Shown here: positions 16,749-25,137 of the stretch, piece by piece
Numbering within the stretch: the stretch's first letter is position 1
Layout: each line of letters opens with the position of its first letter
Assembly (NCBI RefSeq): GCF_029846175.1
Contig: NZ_JARWAC010000001.1
Coordinates: forward strand, 186,001-250,000
DNA length: 64,000 bases
Direction: 5' to 3'
Source: Sphaerisporangium sp. TRM90804
GTDB taxonomy: Bacteria; Actinomycetota; Actinomycetes; Streptosporangiales; Streptosporangiaceae
Translations under genes and position numbers: made by a program
The notes under the pieces: model-generated
Told to the model about the DNA's origin: nothing
Seen by the model: only the letters and a program-made list of their open reading frames with translations
Databases searched by the model: none

Positions 16749-17558
16749 GTGGCTCTCATAGCGCTCGCCGCCGACAAGGGCGCGCCCGGCGTCACCACCG
16801 CGGCGACCGCGCTCGGCGCGGTGTGGCCGCGTCAGGTGCTGCTCGCCGAGTGCGACCCCTCCGGCGGCGACCTCGTCTACCGGCTGCCCGGCGTCGACGG
16901 CGGCGTGCTCAACCCCGGGCGCGGCCTGCTGAGCCTGGGCGCCATGGCGCGCCGCGGCCTGCGGCCCGAGCAGGTGCACGAGCACACCCAGAAGCTCATC
17001 GGCGGCCTCGACGTCCTGACCGGCCTCACCCACGGCGAGCAGGCGGCCGGGCTCACCTGGCTGTGGGGCCCGCTCGGCCGGGCGCTGTCGGCGTTGCCGC
17101 ACGCCGACGTGCTCGCCGACTGCGGCCGCCTCGGCGCCCACCCGCAGATGAACGACCTGCTCGCCGAGGCCGAGCTGACGCTGCTGCTCACCCGCCCGAG
17201 CCTCGACCACGTGGCCCACCTGCGCGAGCGGCTCGCGCTGACCGGCGGGCAGGTCGGCGTCGTCGTCATCGCCGCCCCCCGCTCCTACCGGGCCTCCATC
17301 GACGAGGTGCGCCGCATCGTCACCGCCTCCACCAAGGAGGTCTCCTTCGTGGCCGGCCTGGCGTACGACCCCAAGGGGGCGGAGCTGCTCAGGGGCCAGT
17401 GGGGCGGCCGGCTCGACCGCTCCCTGCTGATCCGCACGGCCCGCGAGCTGGCCGGCCGCCTCGCCGCGCGGGTGGCCCCCGGCCGCACGTCCCCGCCCGC
17501 GGGCGCGCCGCCGCGCGCGACGGCCATCGACACCGAGCGAGCGGAGCGAGCGCGATGA
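16749..17558 (+). CDS. tadZ: CpaE/TadZ-like MinD-family ATPase
   Basis: A 269-residue soluble protein of the MinD/ParA fold, starting at GTG 16749. The P-loop reads KGAPGVTT. The leading signature lysine is there but the usual second lysine (GKT) is replaced by valine. LLAECDPSGGDLVYRLPGV matches the next conserved segment, with aspartate. In Tad systems TadZ/CpaE places the machine at a cell site, and several known ones have degenerate P-loops, so function as a localiser with weak or no ATPase activity is plausible. The C-terminus is Pro/Ala-rich. Its stop overlaps the start of the next gene (ATGA). Confidence 0.82.
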   Translation: MALIALAADKGAPGVTTAATALGAVWPRQVLLAECDPSGGDLVYRLPGVDGGVLNPGRGLLSLGAMARRGLRPEQVHEHTQKLIGGLDVLTGLTHGEQAAGLTWLWGPLGRALSALPHADVLADCGRLGAHPQMNDLLAEAELTLLLTRPSLDHVAHLRERLALTGGQVGVVVIAAPRSYRASIDEVRRIVTASTKEVSFVAGLAYDPKGAELLRGQWGGRLDRSLLIRTARELAGRLAARVAPGRTSPPAGAPPRATAIDTERAERAR

Positions 17559-18862
17559 GCACCGACCATGCGCTGGTGAAGCGGTTCCGCCAGGAGGTGG
17601 GCGACCGCCTGGCCCGCCAGCGGCGGCTCGACCAGGCGAGCGGCCTGGTGCCGATGTCCGGCGAGGACGAGCGGCAGTTCGCGCGCGCCCTGATCTCCCA
17701 GGTGCTTGAGGAGCACGCCCGCAGCGAGATCGGCTCGGGCCGCACGCCCCCCACCGCCGAGGAGGAGGAGGCGCTCGCGGCCGGCATCCACGCCGCGCTG
17801 TTCGGCGTCGGGCGGCTGCAGCCGCTGCTCGACGACCCCGAGGTGGAGAACATCGACGTCAACGGCTGCGACCGCGTGTTCGTCGGGTACGCCGACGGCC
17901 GCGAGGTCGTGCACGACCCCGTGGCCGAGTCCGACGAGGAGCTGATCGAGCTGATCCAGATCCTCGCCGCCTACAGCGGCCTGTCGAGCCGCGCCTTCGA
18001 CACCGCCAACCCCCAGCTCGACCTGCGCCTGCCCGACGGCTCGCGCATGTCGGCGGTGATGGACGTCACCGTGCGCCCAGCCGTCTCCATCCGCCGGGCG
18101 CGCATGGGCAAGGTCTTCCTCAGCGACCTGGTGGGCAACGGCACGCTGACGCCCGAGATCGGCCGGTTCCTCGCGGCGGCCGTCGGGGCCCGCAAGAACA
18201 TCATGATCGCCGGGTCGACGAACGCCGGGAAGACGACGCTGCTGCGCGCGCTGGCCAACGAGATCCCGCCGCACGAGCGCCTGATCACCGTCGAGCGCGC
18301 CCTGGAGCTCGGGCTCGACCAGTTCCCCGAGCTGCACCCCAACGTCGTGGCGTTCGAGCAGCGCCTGCCGAACTCCGAGGGCCAGGGTGAGATCACCATG
18401 GCCGAGCTGGTGCGGCGGTCGCTGCGCATGAACCCCAGCCGCGTGATCGTCGGCGAGGTGCTGGGCGACGAGATCGTGACGATGCTGAACGCGATGACGC
18501 AGGGCAACGACGGCTCGCTGTCGACCATCCACGCCAACTCCTCCATGGAGGTGTTCAACCGCATCGCCACCTACGCGCTGCAGGCCGAGGAGCGGCTGCC
18601 CATCGAGGCCACCCACATGCTGATCGCCGGCGCCATCGACTTCGTCGTGTTCATCGAGAAGCGCAACGACTACCACATGGGCGGCCGCCTGCGCCGGTAC
18701 GTCGCCAGCATCCGCGAGGTCGCCGGCGTCGACGGGCGCGTGCTGTCGTCGGAGATCTTCACGCCGGGCCCCGAGGGGCGGGCCGTGCCGCACGCCCCGA
18801 TCGCCTGCGCCGACGAGCTGGCCTACCACGGGTACGACCCGTCGGCGGGGGTGTGGTCGTGA
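17555..18862 (+). CDS. cpaF: CpaF/TadA secretion ATPase
   Basis: A 435-residue hexameric secretion ATPase of the type II/IV family that drives Tad pilus extension. It has DVNGCDRVFVGYADG in the N-terminal domain and arginine-rich RPAVSIRRARMGK. Walker A is GSTNAGKTT near residue 220, Walker B region is RVIVGEVLGDE near 298, and the His box SLSTIHANSS follows. All catalytic parts appear intact. ATG 17555 overlaps the previous stop by 4 bp, giving a clean start well inside a longer open frame. It is the motor for the TadB/TadC platform encoded next. Confidence 0.93.
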   Translation: MSTDHALVKRFRQEVGDRLARQRRLDQASGLVPMSGEDERQFARALISQVLEEHARSEIGSGRTPPTAEEEEALAAGIHAALFGVGRLQPLLDDPEVENIDVNGCDRVFVGYADGREVVHDPVAESDEELIELIQILAAYSGLSSRAFDTANPQLDLRLPDGSRMSAVMDVTVRPAVSIRRARMGKVFLSDLVGNGTLTPEIGRFLAAAVGARKNIMIAGSTNAGKTTLLRALANEIPPHERLITVERALELGLDQFPELHPNVVAFEQRLPNSEGQGEITMAELVRRSLRMNPSRVIVGEVLGDEIVTMLNAMTQGNDGSLSTIHANSSMEVFNRIATYALQAEERLPIEATHMLIAGAIDFVVFIEKRNDYHMGGRLRRYVASIREVAGVDGRVLSSEIFTPGPEGRAVPHAPIACADELAYHGYDPSAGVWS

Positions 18863-19773
18863 TCTCGCTGCCCCCCGGGCTGTTCGACCCGCTGGCGATC
18901 CTCGCCGGGGCCGCCGTGGGCGGCGGCCTGTTCCTGCTGGCCCTGGCCCTGTACGGCATCCGGCCCGGGCCGGCCACCCCCGACCGCGGCGCGGGGCGGC
19001 GCGAGCTCGTGCGCCGGCTGTCCACCCGCTCGGCGGTGGCGACCGTCACCGGCGGCATGGTCCTGGTGATCACCGGCTGGCCGGTGATGGCGGCCGGCGC
19101 GGTGCTGCTCGTGCTCGCCTGGCGCGGCCTCACCGGCGGCGCGGCCGAGGAGCGGGCGGCGATGAGCCGGCTGGAGGCCCTGGCCGCCTGGACCGAGTCG
19201 CTCAGGGACACCATCGCCGGCGCCGCAGGCCTTGAGCAGGCGATCCCGTCGTCGATCAGGGCCGCCGCGCCGACGCTGCGCCCGCACCTGCGGGCGATGG
19301 TCGACCGCCTGCACACCCGCATGCCGCTCGCTGACGCCCTGCGGCTGTTCGCCGACGAGCTGGACGACCCCTCCGCCGACCTGGTGGTCGCCGCGCTGAT
19401 CCTCAACGCCAAGCTGCGCGGCCCCGGCCTGCGCGAGGTGCTCGGCGCGCTCGCCGTCTCCGCGCGCGAGGAGCTCGACATGCGCCGCCGGGTCGAGGCC
19501 GAGCGCCGCGCGACGCGCCGCAGCGTCCAGATCGTGGTCGGCACCGCCGTCATGTTCGCCGCGATCTTGGTGGTGTTCAACCGCGACTACGTCCAGGAGT
19601 ACGACGACCTGCTGGGACAGGCCGTCCTGGTGGTCGTCGCCGGGCTGTTCGGCGCCGGGTTCGCCTGGATGCGGCGGCTGGCCCGGTTCGACAAACCCGC
19701 CCGGCTGCTCGGCCCGGCGTCCAGCGCTCCCGTCGCCGAACGCGAGCCGGTGTCGGGAGGCATCCGTGGTTGA
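18853..19773 (+). CDS. tadB: TadB-like inner-membrane platform protein (type II secretion F)
   Basis: A 306-residue integral membrane protein. An N-terminal helix is near residues 12-32 and a second hydrophobic pair near 55-85. A soluble T2SSF domain follows (MSRLEALAAWTESLRDTIAGAAGLEQAI... and LVVAALILNAKLRGPGLREVL), then two C-terminal helices. TadB and TadC form the membrane platform on which pilins are assembled. GTG 18853 overlaps the CpaF stop by 10 bp; GTG 18859 is also possible. Confidence 0.88.
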   Translation: MVVISLPPGLFDPLAILAGAAVGGGLFLLALALYGIRPGPATPDRGAGRRELVRRLSTRSAVATVTGGMVLVITGWPVMAAGAVLLVLAWRGLTGGAAEERAAMSRLEALAAWTESLRDTIAGAAGLEQAIPSSIRAAAPTLRPHLRAMVDRLHTRMPLADALRLFADELDDPSADLVVAALILNAKLRGPGLREVLGALAVSAREELDMRRRVEAERRATRRSVQIVVGTAVMFAAILVVFNRDYVQEYDDLLGQAVLVVVAGLFGAGFAWMRRLARFDKPARLLGPASSAPVAEREPVSGGIRG

Positions 19774-20692
19774 GACCGTGCTGGCCGGGGCCGCGTTCGG
19801 GCTGGGGCTCTTCCTGCTGGTCAGGGCGCTGTTCCCGCCCAGGCCCGGCCTGGTGGCGCAGTTGCTGGCGCTCGACGCCGCCCGTGAGGGCGACGACTCC
19901 CTGCGGCTGCGGTTGCTAGCGCCCGACGAGGAGGTCAGCCCCTTCCGGCGCGGCCTTGGCGTGCGCCTCGCGCGGTTCTACGCCTCGCGCGGGTGGGAGG
20001 CGCGCTCCACCCGCGCCGACCTGGCGCTGCTCGGCAAGTCGTTCGAGGGCTACCTCGCCACCAAGATGCTGCTGGCCGTCTCGGGCCTGCTCGCCTTCCC
20101 CATCCTCGCCGGGTGGCTGGCGCTCATGGGCTGGGGCGTCTCCCCGCAGGTGCCGCTGTGGGCGTCGCTCATCGTGGCGCTGGTCTTCTACTTCCTGCCC
20201 GACCTGCAGATCCGCCGCGACGCCGCGGTGCGCCGCCGCGACTTCCGGCACGCCGTCGGCGCCTTCCTCGACCTGGTCGCGATGAACCTCGCGGGCGGGC
20301 GGGGCGTCCCGGAGGCGCTGCTGACGGCGGTCTCGGTCAGCGACGGCGCCAACGCGTCCAACTGGGCCATGGCCCGCATCCGCGAGGCCCTGTCCAACGC
20401 CCGCATCGTCGGCATCACGCCGTGGCAGGCGCTGGGCCGGCTCGGCGACGAGATCAACGTCGACGAGCTGCGCGACCTGTCGGCGGCGCTGGGCCTGGTG
20501 GCCGACGACGGCGCCAAGGTCCGCGCCTCCCTGACGGCCCGCGCCGCCACCATGCGGCGGCGCGAGCTGGCCGAGGTCGAGGGCCGGGCCGGTGAACGGT
20601 CCCAATCCATGCTGGTCGCCCAGCTCCTGCTGTGCGCCGGCTTCGTGATCTTCCTCAGTTATCCGGCAGCGATGAAGATGTTGGGGTCCTAA
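19766..20692 (+). CDS. tadC: TadC-like inner-membrane platform protein (type II secretion F)
   Basis: A 308-residue partner of TadB. There is a short N-terminal helix, a soluble stretch, then a membrane pair (LLAVSGLLAFPILAGWLALMG and VPLWASLIVALVFYFLPDL). The T2SSF domain carries DLVAMNLAGGRGVPEALLTAV and the late LSAALGLVADDGAKVRASL motif typical of TadC. A final helix is LLLCAGFVIFLSYPAA. GTG 19766 overlaps the previous gene by 8 bp. The next gene starts immediately after its stop. Confidence 0.88.
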   Translation: MVETVLAGAAFGLGLFLLVRALFPPRPGLVAQLLALDAAREGDDSLRLRLLAPDEEVSPFRRGLGVRLARFYASRGWEARSTRADLALLGKSFEGYLATKMLLAVSGLLAFPILAGWLALMGWGVSPQVPLWASLIVALVFYFLPDLQIRRDAAVRRRDFRHAVGAFLDLVAMNLAGGRGVPEALLTAVSVSDGANASNWAMARIREALSNARIVGITPWQALGRLGDEINVDELRDLSAALGLVADDGAKVRASLTARAATMRRRELAEVEGRAGERSQSMLVAQLLLCAGFVIFLSYPAAMKMLGS

Positions 20693-20932
20693 ATGTTCAC
20701 ACCTCCGTGGCTCACCTATCTGGTCGCCGTCCTGAACGTGCGGCTCCACCGCGCCCGTACGGCTCCCTCGCGGGGAGCGTCCGCCGTCGAGTGGGTGATC
20801 ATCACCGCCATCATCGCCGGGGTGGCCCTGGGCCTCGCCACGCTGATCAGGACGCTCGTCACCCAGAAACAGGCCGAGATCCAGAGCAACTTCGGCGGCG
20901 GCGGGGGCGGCGGGGGTGGCGGGAATCCGTGA
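20693..20932 (+). CDS. Flp-type pilin with polyglycine tail
   Basis: A 79-residue protein. After a 28-residue leader with basic residues comes RGASAVEWVIITAIIAGVALG, a type IVb pilin signature: small residue, S-A-V-E, then a hydrophobic helix. Cleavage would be expected before ASAVEW. The mature part is only about 50 residues, typical of Flp. The tail ends in about ten glycines, which is unusual. ATG 20693 directly follows the TadC stop, and its stop overlaps the next GTG. No prepilin peptidase gene is in the window, so processing must rely on one elsewhere. Confidence 0.82.
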   Translation: MFTPPWLTYLVAVLNVRLHRARTAPSRGASAVEWVIITAIIAGVALGLATLIRTLVTQKQAEIQSNFGGGGGGGGGGNP

Positions 20933-21357
20933 CGGTCCGCACCCGGCGCACCCGGTCTCCGGCGCGCCCGGCCGCGGGCGACCGCGGGTCGATGGCGGTC
21001 GAGGCGGTGCTGCTGGCGCCGGTCTTCCTGATCTTCCTGATGTTCCTGGTCGGCGCGGGACGCGTCGTCGAGGCGCAGGGCGAGGTCAACGGCGCCGCCA
21101 GGGACGCCGCCCGGGCCGCCTCCGTGCAGCGTGCGCTCGGCACGGCGCGCGACGCGGCGAGCGAGGCCGCCGAGGCGGCGCTCGGCGGCGAGTGCACCCC
21201 CGTGGTCAGCCTCACCGGCAGCGAGTGGACCGAGGGCGGAACGGTCCGCGCGACCGTCACCTGCCCGCTCGACCTCGACTTCCTCGGCTTCGGAGTCGTG
21301 AAGCAGGTGAAGGGCAGCTCGGTCGTGCCGCTGGAGCGGTTCCGGAGGGTCGAGTGA
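20929..21357 (+). CDS. tadE: TadE-like minor pseudopilin
   Basis: A 142-residue protein with GDRGSMAVEAVLLAPVFLIF, the TadE pattern of glutamate followed by a hydrophobic segment, then a helical stretch rich in Ala (NGAARDAARAASVQRAL). It contains two cysteines (GGECTPVV and VTCPLDL), likely a disulfide outside the cell. GTG 20929 overlaps the pilin stop (GTGA), and its own stop overlaps the next start. It likely helps shape or tip the pilus. Confidence 0.85.
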   Translation: MTVRTRRTRSPARPAAGDRGSMAVEAVLLAPVFLIFLMFLVGAGRVVEAQGEVNGAARDAARAASVQRALGTARDAASEAAEAALGGECTPVVSLTGSEWTEGGTVRATVTCPLDLDFLGFGVVKQVKGSSVVPLERFRRVE

Positions 21358-21812
21358 GCGACCGCCCGCTCCCGCCGCCCGCGCGGCGCCCCGGTGACCG
21401 CGGGTCCATGTCGGTCTTCGTGGTGCTCTTCTCGGTGGTGGTGTTCATGCTGGCGGGCCTGCTGGTCGACGGCGGCGCTGCGATCAACGCGCGGCTGCGG
21501 GCGTCCGACGTCGCCGAGCAGGCGGCGCGGGCGGCGGCCGACGAGATCGACGAGGAGCACCTCAGGAGCACCGGGCAGGTGCGGCTCGTCGGCGACGAGG
21601 GCGCGGTCTGCGGCCGGGCGCGCAAGATCGTCGGCGCGCACGACGACACGGCCGTCCGGCTCACCGAGTGCCGCCCCGGCCAGGGACAGACGGTCGTGAC
21701 CGTCGCGGTGAGCGTCAGGTGGAACGCCTTCTTCCTCGCCGCGTTCGGCTTCAGCGGCTCCGACATGTCCGGTACCGCCACCGCGGGTCCCGATTCCGGC
21801 GACGCGCCGTGA
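21354..21812 (+). CDS. TadE/TadG-like pilus protein
   Basis: A 152-residue protein with GDRGSMSVFVVLFSVVVFMLAG near the N-terminus. This has a TadG-like membrane start but no glutamate in the E+5 place. A helical region follows (NARLRASDVAEQAARAAADEID) and then a cysteine pair (GAVCGRARK and RLTECRPG). It is too short for full TadG, which usually has a von Willebrand A domain. GTG 21354 overlaps the preceding TadE stop. The gap to the next gene is 31 bp and includes GGAGGGAG. Confidence 0.8.
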   Translation: MSDRPLPPPARRPGDRGSMSVFVVLFSVVVFMLAGLLVDGGAAINARLRASDVAEQAARAAADEIDEEHLRSTGQVRLVGDEGAVCGRARKIVGAHDDTAVRLTECRPGQGQTVVTVAVSVRWNAFFLAAFGFSGSDMSGTATAGPDSGDAP

Positions 21813-21843
21813 GCGGCCCCGAGACGACCGAGGAGGGAGAGGG

Positions 21844-24800
21844 ATGGCTACGTCGAAGCCCCCGTCGCGTCCGGCCGCGGGGCTGACCCCGGCGTCGCCC
21901 CACGGGCGCATCCGGCCGCGCCGCACGGCCTGGGACGTCGTCGCCGGCGTCGCCGCCCTCATCGCGCTGGCCGCGCTCATGGGCGGCGTCCCGTACGCGC
22001 TGCTGCGCTTCGCCGGCCCGCCGCTGCCCGCCGACCTGCTCGACGGCGAGCTGCTGACCAGCCAGATCAGCCCGAGCACGGCCGTCGCGATCCTCGTGCT
22101 GCTGGTCTGGCTGACGTGGGCGCAGCTCGTGGTCTGCGTGGTCGTCGAGGTGTACTCCGGCATCCGAAAGATCGGCATGCCGGTGCGCGTGCCCCTGTCG
22201 GGAGGGTCGCAGGCGCTGGCCAACCGGCTCGTCTCCGCGGCGCTGGCCCTGTTCACCGCCTCCGCCGTCGCGATCCCGATCGCGGGGGCCGCGTCCCCGC
22301 CGCCGGCGCGTCCCCCGGTGGTAGCCACCCAGCTCACCGCCCCGATCCCCGAGCAGTACGCCGTGCTGGAGGACGTGCGGGAGGTCAAGAAGGTCTACGT
22401 CGTCCAGCCGCCGCACGGGCGTCACCACGAGAGCCTGTGGGAGATCGCCGACAAGTGCCTCGGCGATGGGCGGCGCTACCCCGAGATCTACCGGCTCAAC
22501 CAGCACAAGTCGCAGCCCGACGGCAGCCGCCTGCAGATGGCCGACCTGATCAAGCCGGGCTGGGTGCTGGACATGCCGGACGACGCGCGCAACGTGCACG
22601 TCGTCCCGGCCGACGAGTCGCGGGTCGTCACGCTCAGGCACCACCCCGGCAAGCCCGCCGAGCTCGACGGGCGCACCCAGTTCGTCACCGCCGAGTCCGG
22701 CCGCCCGGCCGGTCAGATGCCGGGCGCACGGGGCGAGGCCGGAGCCGTCGGGGGCGCCGACCGCGAGACGGCGCGGCCGGAGGCGCCCGAGCGGGGCGAG
22801 GGCCGGGCGGACGGCGCCGCCGGAGGAGAGGCCGCGGACGGCGCGCGGCAGGACGGTGCCGCGCGCCCTGATCAGGGCGGTGCCGCGCGACCTGATCAGG
22901 GCGGCACGGGCGGCGTCGCACAGGGCGGCGCCGGCGGCGCGGCCCAGGGGGGCGGCCTGGCCGGGAGCGGCCTGGAACTGCCGCCGCCCCCGGTGGGCGA
23001 CCGGCCGCCCGGGCTGCCCGCCGTGCCGAACCTGCCCGCCGCCTCGGCCGTGCCCAAGGCGCCGAAGGCGTCGGCCGTCCCATCCGTGAAGCCGGGCGAG
23101 ACGTCGTGGAGCGACAGGGCGCAGCGGCCCGAGGGCCTCGACCGGCCGCAGGCGCAGGACACGGGCGGGCTCGACCTCGTCGACTACCTGGCCGGCGGCT
23201 CGCTCGCGGCGGCCGGCCTGCTCGTGGCGCTCGGACGACGGCGCCGGGAGCAGCTCTGGCACCGCGCGTTCGGCCACCGCATCGTCCGCCCGAGGGGGGA
23301 CGCCGCCGGGGCCGAGGTGGCGCTGCGCCTGGGCTCGGACGCCCCCGGCGGCAAGATGCTCGACAACGGCCTGCGCCTGCTGGGCAAGCTGCTGGCCGAG
23401 CAGGGCCGCGTCCCGCCGACCATCTACGCCGTCCACCTGTCGGCCCGCGGGCTCGACCTGTGGATCCACCCGCCCGAGCCGGACGCCCCAGAGCCGTGGG
23501 AGTCCCACGACGGCGGCCGCACGTGGCGGCTGCTCGCGCACGAGGGCCGGGCCATCGACGAGCACGCGCTGGCCGACGTGCCCGCCCCGTACCCGGGCCT
23601 GGTCTCGCTCGGGGTGACCGAGTCGGGCCGCGTGCTGATCGACCTGGAGGCCGCCCACGGCGTGATCGCCATGACCGGCCACCGGGTGCGCGAAGCGCTG
23701 GCCGCGCTCGCCGTCGAGCTGGCGACCAACCGCTGGTCCGACGAGATGCGGGTGACGCTGGTCGGCTTCGGCGCCGATCTGGCGACCATCGCGCCGCACC
23801 GGGTGCGCTCGGTGGGCAGCCTCGCCGAGGCCCTGCCCGAGCTGGAGGCGCGGGCGCGGGAGACCGAACCCGCGGCGCAGGTGCTCACCGGGCGCGTCCA
23901 CGGCCGTGCGGCGGCCCCGGCCTGGCCGCCGCACTTCCTGCTGTCGGCCATCGCGCCCGATCCCGACGACGCCGTCCGCCTGGCGAGGCTCGGCCGGGCG
24001 GGCACCCGCATGGCCGCGGGGTACGTCATCGCGGGCGAGGTCCCGCACGCCACCTGGACCTGGGAGATCACCGAGGAGGGCAAGGCCAGGGTGGAGGCCC
24101 TGGGCGTCACGGTGGCGGCCCAGCTCCTGCCCCGGCGGCACTACGAGGCGGTCGTCGACCTGTTCCGCACCGCCGGCCGCCACGAGGGCGAGCCCGTGCG
24201 TGAGGAGGAGCCGGCCCGTGAGTTCACCACGACGCCGTCCGTCAACGTGCGCATCCTGGGGCCGATCGAGATCGGCCCGGTGCCGCCCCTGGAGGAGGGC
24301 AGGGCCGAGCTGGCCTGCGAGATGATCGTCTACCTCGCCAGCCACCCGGCCGGGGTGCATCCCGTCGTGCTCGGCGGCATCCTGTGGCCGCGCGGCGTGC
24401 AGGCCGTCGTCCGCGACGCCGCGATCGCCCGCGTGGCCGAGTGGCTGGGCACCGACAGCCAGGGACGCCCGAACCTGCGCGCCGACGACACCGGGCGGCT
24501 GCGCCTGGGCCCCGAGGTGCGCTCCGACTGGCAGCTCTTCCGCGAGCTCGTCCGGCGGTCGCACAACGACCCCGGCGGGCGCGCGGTGCTGCTCGACAAG
24601 GCCCTGGGGCTGGTGCGCGGGCCGCTGCTCAGCGGCCGGCCGCGCGGCCGGTACGCCTGGCTGGCCGCCGACGAGCTGGAGTACGAGGTCACCGCCAGCG
24701 TGGCGGACGCCGCCCACCGGCTCTGCGAGGTGCGGCTGGCGCACGACGACGCAGAGGGCGCCGTGGCGGCGGTGCGGGCGGGCCTGCTGCTGGCGGCCGA

Positions 24801-24996
24801 CGACGAGGGCCTGTGGCGCGACCTGCTGCGCTCCGCGCACGCCACCGGCGACCCGCTCAAGCTGCGCGCGGTCGCGGACGGCCTACACCGCCGGGCCTCC
24901 TCGCACCCGTACGGCGGCGGGATGGCGCCCGAGACCGAGGCGCTGATCGACGAGCTGCTGCCGACCTGGCGGCTGCACTCCATGCCGTCGGCGTGA
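21844..24996 (+). CDS. Large LysM and BTAD-domain membrane protein of the Tad operon
   Basis: A 1050-residue protein with an unusual set of parts. Three transmembrane segments lie in the first 150 residues, and a LysM-like wall-binding domain spans residues about 195-246 (HESLWEIADKCLGDGRRYPEIYRLNQ is its core, written here only to locate it in part: SLWEIADKCLGDGRRYPEI). A long Gly/Ala/Pro-rich linker with duplicated ARPDQGG follows, then a further hydrophobic segment near 445-470 and a central domain of unknown type. The C-terminal 250 residues resemble a winged-helix plus bacterial transcriptional activation (BTAD) domain: VRILGPIEIG, then tetratricopeptide-like helices. BTAD regions are known from SARP regulators, but here the domain sits in a membrane protein, so binding protein partners is more likely than binding DNA. 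ATG 21844 follows GAGGGAGAGGG. Confidence 0.78.
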   Translation: MATSKPPSRPAAGLTPASPHGRIRPRRTAWDVVAGVAALIALAALMGGVPYALLRFAGPPLPADLLDGELLTSQISPSTAVAILVLLVWLTWAQLVVCVVVEVYSGIRKIGMPVRVPLSGGSQALANRLVSAALALFTASAVAIPIAGAASPPPARPPVVATQLTAPIPEQYAVLEDVREVKKVYVVQPPHGRHHESLWEIADKCLGDGRRYPEIYRLNQHKSQPDGSRLQMADLIKPGWVLDMPDDARNVHVVPADESRVVTLRHHPGKPAELDGRTQFVTAESGRPAGQMPGARGEAGAVGGADRETARPEAPERGEGRADGAAGGEAADGARQDGAARPDQGGAARPDQGGTGGVAQGGAGGAAQGGGLAGSGLELPPPPVGDRPPGLPAVPNLPAASAVPKAPKASAVPSVKPGETSWSDRAQRPEGLDRPQAQDTGGLDLVDYLAGGSLAAAGLLVALGRRRREQLWHRAFGHRIVRPRGDAAGAEVALRLGSDAPGGKMLDNGLRLLGKLLAEQGRVPPTIYAVHLSARGLDLWIHPPEPDAPEPWESHDGGRTWRLLAHEGRAIDEHALADVPAPYPGLVSLGVTESGRVLIDLEAAHGVIAMTGHRVREALAALAVELATNRWSDEMRVTLVGFGADLATIAPHRVRSVGSLAEALPELEARARETEPAAQVLTGRVHGRAAAPAWPPHFLLSAIAPDPDDAVRLARLGRAGTRMAAGYVIAGEVPHATWTWEITEEGKARVEALGVTVAAQLLPRRHYEAVVDLFRTAGRHEGEPVREEEPAREFTTTPSVNVRILGPIEIGPVPPLEEGRAELACEMIVYLASHPAGVHPVVLGGILWPRGVQAVVRDAAIARVAEWLGTDSQGRPNLRADDTGRLRLGPEVRSDWQLFRELVRRSHNDPGGRAVLLDKALGLVRGPLLSGRPRGRYAWLAADELEYEVTASVADAAHRLCEVRLAHDDAEGAVAAVRAGLLLAADDEGLWRDLLRSAHATGDPLKLRAVADGLHRRASSHPYGGGMAPETEALIDELLPTWRLHSMPSA

Positions 24997-25137
24997 GGAC
25001 GTACCGGAGACCATGGACGAGCGGAAGGAAGGGCGGCGGGCGGTCGCGGCATGCGTGCCGGTGATCGCCGTCGGAGGCGCGTGTGCCAGAAAGATGCTGC
25101 TGAGTCATGCCGATACCCGCAAAAGGGTGGTTCGGCG

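Noticed and set aside
22866-22899. Two CCTGATCAGG palindromes as operators
   Set aside because: They lie inside the coding linker of the LysM-BTAD protein and come from a duplicated codon block.
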